Shown here: piece after piece, positions 7,525-14,734 of the stretch
Position numbering within the stretch: position 1 is the first letter of the stretch
Layout: every line of letters begins with the position of its first letter
Origin: Mesorhizobium sp. GbtcB19
Lineage (GTDB): Bacteria; Pseudomonadota; Alphaproteobacteria; Rhizobiales; Rhizobiaceae
Assembly (NCBI RefSeq): GCF_019091085.1
Contig: NZ_JAGXJY010000032.1
Span: 1 to 37,605, forward strand
Reading direction: 5' to 3'
DNA length: 37,605 bases
The notes under the pieces: model-generated
Told to the model about the DNA's origin: nothing
The model's database searches: none
Seen by the model: only the letters and a program-made list of their open reading frames with translations
Translations under genes and position numbers: made by a program

Positions 7525-8907
7525 ATGATACCGGACGTGTTGTTCGTGCTCGGGCTACTGCTGACACCTGCTTCGCAATTGCGGCTCGCGGGCTTTCCAG
7601 TGGGACCGGGCGAAATTTGTCTTCTCGTCTGGATAGCTCTCACGCTCGGCCGCGAGGCGACTCGCCTTGGCTCGTCCCTTACGCCGGCTCTTTCGCGACT
7701 ACTTATCTTTTGGTCGTTTTTTACCATTGCGCAAAGCCTCGGCACGCTGACAGCTGCCTTCATCGGCGACCGGCACGATCCCGAGTGGTTCATACATGAT
7801 GTTATGGCCTATCCTCTTTTGGCCGCCGTAAGCTGCCTGAGCCTGATCGGGCCCGATGCCGGCCCCCATTTGCGTCGCGTCAGCTGGCTTCTGTGCGCGC
7901 TCGGCACCCCGGTTGTCGCTGCGCAACTCGCTAACGCCTGGGGACTGTTCGATATCCCGGCGGTCGACCCTTGGTGGTGGGATCAAGTCCGTGGCTGGTC
8001 ATCGAACCCTCATCAGCTTGCCGTGCTTTGTATGGTGCTTGGAATGCTGTCGCTTCATCTCGCCGAAACCGCCACCCGGCTCGGCACGAGGATTGCAGCC
8101 CTCGCCTGCGCTATCGCCCCCGTCTACGTGGGCCGGCTTACGGGCAGCGACTCATTCAGTCTCATTCTTGTAGCCGCGGGCCCGATCTTCATCGCATTCA
8201 AATTCCGAACTTGGCTGGTCTTACGTGCACCGCGGGTCAGTTTTCGCTCCGCGTTCGCCTGGATGATCGTGCTGGCTTTACCGCTGATCGTCGTTTCGGT
8301 GGTCCCGCTGGCTTACTCGATTGCCGTCGAGGCTCAGGGCCTCGCCAATTCGATGGAACGGGAAAATCCGGAGCAAACGGAGGAGAAGACCTCGCTGCGA
8401 TTCGAGCTATGGGGACAGGCGATCCGGCGAGGTGTCGGATCCGGGATGCTGGGTTTAGGCCCTGGGCCGCACCTCGAAATACCCCATTCCATCGTGTCGC
8501 AGAGGAACTTGGACACAGAACAGCCCGACTTTGTCGAACACCCCAAACTCACCTTTGCGCCGAACTTCGAGGCGCACAACACATTTCTCGATCTTTTCAC
8601 CCAAGGCGGACTGATCATTGTTTTGAGCTTCATCTGGATCGTGGCAACGGCTTTCTGGTTCGCTTACCGGACCGGGCAAGCGGGGCTGCCGACCCTGCTC
8701 TGCGGTCTCTGCATATACTCGATCGCTACCTTCATCCTCCGGCATCCGATCTTTTGGTTTGTGATCGCACTGTGCCTGGTCGCGGAGCCTAGGCCAACGG
8801 ATCGACTGCTGTCCGTCGCTGGAGGTAAAGCGCTGAGCGGCATTCTTCCGCGCTCTCCGCTCCGGATCGGATATGGCACGAGCAAACTGCGCGTCGGGTC
8901 GAGCTAA
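7525..8907 (+). CDS. Wzy/O-antigen-ligase-like EPS polymerase (polytopic membrane protein)
   Basis: The 460-residue protein is made of about ten or more hydrophobic helices, for example VLFVLGLLLTPA, ICLLVWIALTL, SRLLIFWSFFTIAQSL, FAWMIVLALPLIVVSVVPLA and LIIVLSFIWIVATAFWFAY. It has a large periplasmic loop around residues 270-355 carrying RFELWGQAIRRG and, later, EAHNTFLDLFTQGG. That N-T-F/Y-L-D-xx-x-x-G pattern near a late helix is typical of the O-antigen ligase/polymerase (Wzy_C, WaaL) superfamily. Members join lipid-linked repeat units on the periplasmic side. Given a co-polymerase directly after it, polymerase is the best reading. ATG 7525 has no strong ribosome site. The 184 bases before it hold only a short unconvincing frame. 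Confidence 0.85.
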   Translation: MIPDVLFVLGLLLTPASQLRLAGFPVGPGEICLLVWIALTLGREATRLGSSLTPALSRLLIFWSFFTIAQSLGTLTAAFIGDRHDPEWFIHDVMAYPLLAAVSCLSLIGPDAGPHLRRVSWLLCALGTPVVAAQLANAWGLFDIPAVDPWWWDQVRGWSSNPHQLAVLCMVLGMLSLHLAETATRLGTRIAALACAIAPVYVGRLTGSDSFSLILVAAGPIFIAFKFRTWLVLRAPRVSFRSAFAWMIVLALPLIVVSVVPLAYSIAVEAQGLANSMERENPEQTEEKTSLRFELWGQAIRRGVGSGMLGLGPGPHLEIPHSIVSQRNLDTEQPDFVEHPKLTFAPNFEAHNTFLDLFTQGGLIIVLSFIWIVATAFWFAYRTGQAGLPTLLCGLCIYSIATFILRHPIFWFVIALCLVAEPRPTDRLLSVAGGKALSGILPRSPLRIGYGTSKLRVGSS

Positions 8908-8940
8908 TTGCGGAAACGCACCACTGGCATGGAGGTACGG

Positions 8941-10836
8941 ATGCATTTGACGGATAGCGCGGGCGGCGAGACATGGTCCTCCAAGGTCGGACGCCGGACC
9001 ACCAAGGCGCGCAGTCGCACCACAGACCCCATGCCATTTGAACCTGATTTCGAGAACGAGCGGCCAGACAATCACGCCACGATAGTTCCCGAACTGGGTT
9101 TCCAGCAGGTGATCGGAATCCTGCGCCGGAGGGCCAAACCTATTCTCACGGTAGCGGCGCTGGGAACGATACTGGCTGGAGTCACGGGTCTGCTCATCAC
9201 ACCCAAATATACCGCAACCGCGCAAATCCTTGTTCGGGCTGCCACTCCCCTCAGCCCTGAAGCGGTCCAGCAGGCCGTCGACACCCATTTGACGATGCTG
9301 ACCTCTCCCGCCCACTTGCAGCGCGTCCTTGACAGCCTGCGCAAAGAGACGGGCTTCCGAGGAGCGACATCCGAACCCGAAGTGGATTCTGTTGCCGCCG
9401 TGCCAAGCACGACCGAAGCCGGGCCGTTAAGCTTGAAAGAACTCAAGCGGCGGCTGGATGTATGGATTGGGGCGCTTACCGGGCACAAACGAGCAGGAAC
9501 AGGGCTCACATTGGACGATCTTCAGCGTCGCCTGCAGGTCCTGCAGGACCGCCGCTCACGTGTCATCGACGTCAGCTTCGAGTGGACGAGCCCTGAGAAG
9601 GCTGCCGAAATCGTCAACCGGACCATCGAGCTCTATGTCCAGAACAGCATCGAGCAGCAGCGGGCCTACAGCACCAACGAAATAGCTCGGCTCGAAGAAC
9701 GAATTTCGGCTGTCAAGGACGAGATCGAGCGGGATAACGCGGCCCTCCAGGCCGGCCAACCGGGGTCCGGTGCAAGCCGGATCGTCGGCGGCAAGGCACA
9801 AGATGCTGCTTCAGACCCGCACGAACTAGAGCGCTGGGCGGCCACCAGCGCGCAGCTTTACGAAAGTCTTATACAACGACAGAAGGATATCCGTGAACAA
9901 GACGAGCTGGTAGACCCGGAAGCAAGCATCCTCTCGCTTGCGTCTCCGCCGTCCCGGCCGAGCTCTCCGAATCCGATCCTGTTCGTGCTCCCTGCCTTGA
10001 TCGCCTCTTTGATCTGCGCGAGTTTAATGGCTCTCGCCCTGGAACGGCTGGATCGAGGTCTGCGAAGCGAGCGCGACATTGACGATGCGCTTGGTCTCTC
10101 GTGCATCGGCCTTGTACCGCGGATCCCCCGCAGACACCTGTCTCGCCTCGGCAAGTATCTCCGGACAAAGCCGTTTTCCCCTTACGCGAGCGCATTATGG
10201 TCGGTGGTCGCGACGCTGCGGATGGCAAAACCCGGTAACGTGAAGGTGGTTTTGATCAGCTCCAGCATTCCTGGGGAAGGGAAAACCAGGTTCGCCCAGA
10301 GCCTCGCGGCCTATATCGGCTTTCTTGGGCGCAGCGTGCTCTTGGTAGGTCTCGATTTTCGGAGAGGCGCGCGAGTTGGCGAGTTCAACGACAGACGAAT
10401 CGTCGATTTGTCCCTGCAAAGCCGACCGCCGGCGGAGCTCATCCGGCATATCGCGGAGGCCGGGTTCGACTATCTCCCCATGCCCGGTTACCGCCTCGAT
10501 CCCTTGACCGCCACCGAACAGATGGCGGACCTCATCCGTCAGCTTCGCGAGCGTTACGATTACGTGATTATTGACGGTCCATCAGTCCTTGGTGCTGTGG
10601 AGGCTCGGTTGCTTCCTTCGATTGCCGACAGATTGCTTCTGGTCGTGAAATGGGGGAGCACAAGGCGCGAGGTGGCTCAGAATGCGTTGGATCTGCTTCA
10701 TAAGTCCGGCGGCCTCGACAGGGAACATGGCGATCTTGCGATGGCCATCGCGACGCAGGTCGATCTCAAGAAACACGCTCGATATCGCTACGGTGACGTG
10801 GGCGAGTTCTCGTCGGGGACGGGACGGGGCAGATAG
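8941..10836 (+). CDS. Wzz/ExoP-type polysaccharide co-polymerase with BY-kinase domain
   Basis: GGAGGT at 8931-8936 sets the start at ATG 8941 (631 residues); a TTG frame from 8908 is unlikely. The order is: cytoplasmic N-terminus, helix 1 (ILTVAALGTILAGVTGLLI) followed by the Wzz opening PKYTATAQILV, a long periplasmic coiled region, the PSRPSSPNP motif before helix 2 (FVLPALIASLICASLMALAL), and a cytoplasmic tyrosine-kinase-like ATPase. Walker A is IPGEGKT and Walker B is YVIIDGPS. The Walker A' region reads LLVGLDFRR, where the first Asp of the usual D-x-D pattern is Gly. The tail has only two tyrosines (RYRYG) instead of a rich cluster. The family sets chain length and couples polymerisation to export. 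Phosphotransfer may be weak here (inference). Confidence 0.9.
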   Translation: MHLTDSAGGETWSSKVGRRTTKARSRTTDPMPFEPDFENERPDNHATIVPELGFQQVIGILRRRAKPILTVAALGTILAGVTGLLITPKYTATAQILVRAATPLSPEAVQQAVDTHLTMLTSPAHLQRVLDSLRKETGFRGATSEPEVDSVAAVPSTTEAGPLSLKELKRRLDVWIGALTGHKRAGTGLTLDDLQRRLQVLQDRRSRVIDVSFEWTSPEKAAEIVNRTIELYVQNSIEQQRAYSTNEIARLEERISAVKDEIERDNAALQAGQPGSGASRIVGGKAQDAASDPHELERWAATSAQLYESLIQRQKDIREQDELVDPEASILSLASPPSRPSSPNPILFVLPALIASLICASLMALALERLDRGLRSERDIDDALGLSCIGLVPRIPRRHLSRLGKYLRTKPFSPYASALWSVVATLRMAKPGNVKVVLISSSIPGEGKTRFAQSLAAYIGFLGRSVLLVGLDFRRGARVGEFNDRRIVDLSLQSRPPAELIRHIAEAGFDYLPMPGYRLDPLTATEQMADLIRQLRERYDYVIIDGPSVLGAVEARLLPSIADRLLLVVKWGSTRREVAQNALDLLHKSGGLDREHGDLAMAIATQVDLKKHARYRYGDVGEFSSGTGRGR

Positions 10837-10943
10837 CGGCCAATCGAAGCCACAATCGCAATACCTTCATCGTCAGTCCAAGGGATGAGGAAATAAAAAA
10901 GCCTGCGAAACCGTGCAATTGTCCAGGCGGAAGGGGCCCGAAG

Positions 10944-12473
10944 ATGAAACACGACGCTCCACACAAGACAGATGTGATCGGCCGCTCGGGCGCGGAGAAC
11001 GCGATCCTGCCACTGATACTGACGGTCTTGAACGACTTTCATCGGCAGGACATTTCCTATTGTTCCTGGAAAAGCAGCAAAAGGGTCCATCGAGGCTTAG
11101 CGGGCGATGGAGATCTCGATCTACTGGTCGCGAAGCAGGATCTGCACCGCGCCCAGGCAATTCTCCTTCAGCGGGGCCTCAAACTTTTTCCTTGCGTAGC
11201 GTACCGTGACCATCCTTCGATGCTTAGCTTTCTAGGTTACGACGAACCGAGCAGCCGACTCGTTCATCTTCATTTGCACTTCCGATTGATCTCGGGCAAC
11301 AGCCTCCTCAAGAACTACTGTCTGCCATGGCAAGAAGCAATTTTGGCGCGGACTGTCGTTCATCCAATGCTGCCGATCCGTATATTGGACCCGGTGGACG
11401 AGGCATTGCTGTTGATCGTACGCAGTTGCCTTGAATTGAGGCGGTCAGATCCTGTTATGCTCCGCAACTGGCGGGCTGAAACGCACAAGTTCGCGCTCGA
11501 TCGGATGGAACTTGCCGTCCGCGATGATCGCTTGACGCTCCGCAGCCGAGCCGCTGAACTGTTGGGTGATGATCTGGCAGAGATAATTGTCGCCGCCCTC
11601 TACGGCAAACCGGCGCTGGAAGATCAGCGACGCCTCCGGCGGCGCATCAAGAGGCATTTTCGTCCTCATCGCACCTACAACGCATTTGAGGCGGGGCTGC
11701 GGAGCCTGGGGCGCGCTGTCCACTGGGTCGCCGGCAGCTTGAACAAACGTTTTCTCGGGGCATCCCGGCCGTGGAGCCGTCGAGCGCCGGGCGGCGGCCA
11801 CGTGGTGGCTGTGGTCGGCGTTGATGGCAGCGGGAAGTCCACCGTCGTCACGACAATCCGGGAGTGGCTTAGCCAGGAGATTGATACCGTGCCGATCTAC
11901 TTCGGCACCGGAGCCGGAAGGCCGTCCTTCGTACTATGGCCGTTCAAGCTGATCGTACCTTTGATCACCCCCTTGGTTAGGACCAAGCCCAAAGGCGCAT
12001 CGCACGGCAAGATCTCAGATCGGCCTCCAGGCCCGCTCTACAGTATGCTCCTGATGATCTGGGCCACAGCCGTCGCCGTCGATAAGCGCATCAAGCTGTC
12101 GGCGGCGCATCGCGGAGCCAATCGGGGGCTGGTGGTCATTACCGATCGATACCCGCAGAATGAGATCGATGGCTTCAACGAAGGTCCGCTGATGTCACGT
12201 CTGGCTGTGGTGCCGCCATGGCTTCGCCGATTCGAGGCAACAGCCTATTCTCTTGCCCATCGCCTTCCACCAGATCTCGTCATTAAGCTGATTGTCCCGC
12301 CGGAGACTTGCGCGAAGCGCGAGCCGGACATGGATCCTGCTGTGGTGACGAGTCGTATCGAGGCGATTCCGCGGTTGAGATTCTCGGGAGCGCACGTGGT
12401 TTCCATCGACGCCCAACAACCTTTGGCAGACGTTATTCGCGCGGTGAAAAAAGAGGTTTGGCGGATCCTTTAG
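10944..12473 (+). CDS. Nucleotidyltransferase-like and thymidylate-kinase-like fusion protein
   Basis: The 509-residue protein has two parts. Residues 1 to about 250 hold GDGDLDLLV (near residue 54) and HLHFRL, typical of the nucleotidyltransferase-like proteins found in polysaccharide loci. Residues from about 285 hold a P-loop (GVDGSGKST), DRYPQNEIDGFNEGP (the DR-Y motif of dTMP-kinase-like enzymes), VIKLIVPPE, and a C-terminus ending in SIDAQQPLADVIRAVKK. The fold suggests phosphoryl transfer to a nucleotide, sugar or lipid, but the substrate is not evident, and true dTMP kinase is unlikely because the gene is in an EPS run. It follows the co-polymerase gene by 107 bases, with GGAAGGGG near its ATG. 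A degraded copy of its C-terminus lies at 17111-17285. Confidence 0.8.
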   Translation: MKHDAPHKTDVIGRSGAENAILPLILTVLNDFHRQDISYCSWKSSKRVHRGLAGDGDLDLLVAKQDLHRAQAILLQRGLKLFPCVAYRDHPSMLSFLGYDEPSSRLVHLHLHFRLISGNSLLKNYCLPWQEAILARTVVHPMLPIRILDPVDEALLLIVRSCLELRRSDPVMLRNWRAETHKFALDRMELAVRDDRLTLRSRAAELLGDDLAEIIVAALYGKPALEDQRRLRRRIKRHFRPHRTYNAFEAGLRSLGRAVHWVAGSLNKRFLGASRPWSRRAPGGGHVVAVVGVDGSGKSTVVTTIREWLSQEIDTVPIYFGTGAGRPSFVLWPFKLIVPLITPLVRTKPKGASHGKISDRPPGPLYSMLLMIWATAVAVDKRIKLSAAHRGANRGLVVITDRYPQNEIDGFNEGPLMSRLAVVPPWLRRFEATAYSLAHRLPPDLVIKLIVPPETCAKREPDMDPAVVTSRIEAIPRLRFSGAHVVSIDAQQPLADVIRAVKKEVWRIL

Positions 12474-12771
12474 CTTGGCCCTGGGAGCCGTACACGAAAG
12501 TGATCGGCGCGGCGTCCTTGACCCTTTGGGTGCTGTCGGCGCTGTTCGCAAAGGTGCAGGTCACGAACGGATAGGTTTGTCGATTGCGGTTGAGGATGAC
12601 GAAATCATCGGCATAGGAGGCGACATGAGCACAGAACGCTTCGCCGCGTTCGGGTGAGCATGTCGACGGCCGGGAGCGGCGGGCTTGCGGTCCCGCCCTA
12701 GGGGCGTGTCGCACTTGGCTCGCCTGCTCCCGCTCATGTATCGGGCCCGGAGGCCACACGCCTGTCGAGAT
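12474..12771. other. Gap between convergent EPS and RTX genes
   Basis: Nearly 300 bases between two convergent genes. Apart from the short reverse-transcriptase-like motif near 12600 I see no gene, and no clear intrinsic terminator for either neighbour. Confidence 0.5.
12591..12700 (-). pseudogene. Possible group II intron reverse-transcriptase remnant
   Basis: On the minus strand, bases 12615-12592 encode YADDFVIL preceded by Ser, the catalytic palm motif found in many bacterial group II intron reverse transcriptases (SYADDFVIL). About ten upstream residues (ERGEAFCAHV) may belong to it. Nothing further downstream or upstream matches, so at most a short fragment survives. Chance cannot be excluded. 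Confidence 0.3.
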
Positions 12772-14220
12772 TCACGCAACAACGAACGAAGATGCTGTTA
12801 GCGAGAGATGGGGAGCAAGGGTGGCGAATTGTACCTGATGAGCGCTGCCGTTGCCGTCGCTGTCAAAAGAAAGCGCTCCGGTCGTGCTGTTGTAGATAAT
12901 GTGGTCGGTGCTGTCATGCGCGCCCTTCCCAATGTGGAAGGCATCTGCTGGCAGGGCACCCGCCTGAAGCCCCGCGAAAATGGTGTGGTCGAGTTGGATC
13001 TTGTCCTGGCTGGCGCTGAAGTCGGTTATCCTGGCAACATTGCCGGCGTTAAGAGCCGAATTGAAGACGAAGACGTCCTTGCCGCCATTTCCGGTCAGGA
13101 TGTCGGCGCCGCCGCCGCCGTTGATGACATTGGCGCCGGCATTGCCCTGGATGGTCTGGGCGAAACCGTTGCCGGTCAGGTTGATCGCCGTCGTGCCTGC
13201 GGAATTCGTGGTGGTAAGGAATTCGATCTCCGAACCAGGCAAAAGAGCATGGCTCACCGAGGCAAGCACCTTGTCCGTGCCGCCACCGATTGCCTCGATC
13301 ACCCGGTCACCGCTGTTGTCGACATAGTAGGTGTCGTTGCCGGCGCCGCCGATCAGTGTGTCGGCGCCGGTTGTTCCGTGGAGCACGTCGGCGCCGGGAG
13401 TGCCATAAAAGGTGGAACCGCTTGTCGAGGTGGAACCACTTGTCGAGGTAGAACCGCTTGTCGACGTTGAACCAGAAGCCTGGGTGTTGTGCTGGAGGAA
13501 GACGGCTTGCAGTGCCGGATCGCTTCCAAGCGCGGTGTCCCCTTGCTGGGAACCCCATGCATAGGCATAGTCGAACGCAGGCGACGGTACCAGCTTGGAC
13601 CAATGGTCCATCATGGTCTGCTCCTGGGCCGGGGTAGGCATCACGTACTGGCCGCCGGTGTCGGTCGTCCAAGTGCCGCCGCCAAACGACTGATAGACCG
13701 GAACGATCTGGCTGCCCGGTATACCCGACGCCTCGGCCGCGCTCACAGCCCTGTCGATCATGTTGTAGTCGATCGTGCTTGTTCCCGTACGCACCGGATA
13801 GGGGTCTATCCCGTAATAGTCGATATGCGTGTTGGCGGGATTATACGTGTTCGAAAAGTCCGGGTTCGCAGAGGACCCCATGTTCATCATTGTGATGAAA
13901 GTCTTCGCACCTGGCACGTTGGAATGGATCCAGTCGGATTCGGCCATCAGATTCGCGGCCGATGCGTAGGTGCCCCATTTGCCAGTGGGATCCGGCTCGT
14001 CGGCAAGGTAGAAGCCGTACAAATTCGGATTACCGATGAAGGGCGTGACCTGTTGGATAAAGGAGGACGTTGTTCCGTCGACTTGGTTAAGCCAGACCAA
14101 GCCCTTCATGCCGGCCGGAAGTGCGTTGAGCTGGTCAACGCTTTGAACGTCGGCCAGATTGAAGCCGTCGGCGGCAGTGGCCGTAGCCGGCCCGCCGGCC
14201 GCATAGTGGAGAGTTGTCAT
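12772..14220 (-). CDS. RTX calcium-binding protein with N-terminal glycoside-hydrolase-like domain
   Basis: ATG at 14220 is preceded by AGGA at six bases; the frame upstream to 14271 lacks support. The 482-residue protein has no signal peptide and no cysteine. Residues 1-243 form a domain like the Sec-exported protein at 6411, with YLADEPDPTG (E75 as candidate acid residue) and GIDPYP (138-142). Residues 249-270 are a Ser/Thr/Gly linker made from 18-bp tandem repeats. Residues from 271 hold RTX calcium repeats such as GTTGADTLIGGAGNDTYYVD, then a typical RTX C-terminus with DGNGSAHQVQF and SLTASSFVV. RTX proteins leave by T1SS and fold on binding calcium outside. By analogy with the rhizobial EPS glycanases exported by PrsD/PrsE, it may cut or process the EPS. 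The PrsDE-type pair at 26871 is the likely exporter (inference). Confidence 0.88.
   Translation of the reverse strand: MTTLHYAAGGPATATAADGFNLADVQSVDQLNALPAGMKGLVWLNQVDGTTSSFIQQVTPFIGNPNLYGFYLADEPDPTGKWGTYASAANLMAESDWIHSNVPGAKTFITMMNMGSSANPDFSNTYNPANTHIDYYGIDPYPVRTGTSTIDYNMIDRAVSAAEASGIPGSQIVPVYQSFGGGTWTTDTGGQYVMPTPAQEQTMMDHWSKLVPSPAFDYAYAWGSQQGDTALGSDPALQAVFLQHNTQASGSTSTSGSTSTSGSTSTSGSTFYGTPGADVLHGTTGADTLIGGAGNDTYYVDNSGDRVIEAIGGGTDKVLASVSHALLPGSEIEFLTTTNSAGTTAINLTGNGFAQTIQGNAGANVINGGGGADILTGNGGKDVFVFNSALNAGNVARITDFSASQDKIQLDHTIFAGLQAGALPADAFHIGKGAHDSTDHIIYNSTTGALSFDSDGNGSAHQVQFATLAPHLSLTASSFVVA
13412..13474 (-). repeat. 18-bp tandem repeats (three and a half copies) encoding a Ser/Thr/Gly linker
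   Basis: Units at 13412, 13430 and 13448 plus a half unit at 13466 differ by only a few bases. They encode the six-residue period G-S-T-S-T-S joining the hydrolase-like and RTX parts. Such repeats can change copy number by slippage, altering linker length in frame. Confidence 0.85.
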
Positions 14221-14734
14221 CCGATTTCCTTCGTCTGATTCGACAAGCCCCCATGGCTGCCTAGCCGACACCTAAATTAGCTACAAGTAACATACAGGCG
14301 CCGACGGTCAGAATTGGTGATCACCAAAGTGAGCGACAGTGCGACGGACCTTGCCTTGCGCCGCGCCGACTTTTGTCAGGATGCGCAGCCCGTCGAAGCT
14401 GTTTCGGCACACTGGTAGCGGCGCTTGGCACCCTGCTTCATTTAAACGGACGAGGACAGTGGGCAGGCATGTCCCTAGCGTGGTTCGGGCGGATGTCAGG
14501 CGGAAGCGTTGCAACCGGCAATGAGAGAAAATCAAGTCGTTAGCCACGTCGTGCGCCTGGGGTGCCTCGCACTCTCGGGAGAGGCAAGATGAACCCCCAC
14601 CTGGCTTGCATAGGAGGCGTCAGCGTTCCCAGCCAGGTGAATCTCAAACAACACGTCAACCACCGACTCGGGCTTTTGTCGAAGGGCTGTTGAGAGGGCA
14701 GAACCGGCCAACTCGATCTCTGGATTGAAACGGC
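14221..14734. other. Divergent intergenic region before the kinase-flippase gene
   Basis: About 510 bases between the minus-strand RTX gene and the plus-strand fusion gene. Promoters for both are expected here. I see no convincing -35/-10 pair, RNA gene or recognised ORF; a 79-codon minus-strand frame (14308-14547) has no recognisable content. A short palindrome GTTGCAAC lies at 14508-14515. Confidence 0.4.

Noticed and set aside
7334..7528. 64-codon ORF overlapping the end of the Sec-exported protein gene
   Set aside because: Arg-rich, no recognisable content, and better explained as spacer before the polymerase gene.
10884..10933. Minus-strand terminator-like GCCTG/CAGGC stem followed by six T
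   Set aside because: The stem is only five pairs with a long loop, and no minus-strand gene ends here.
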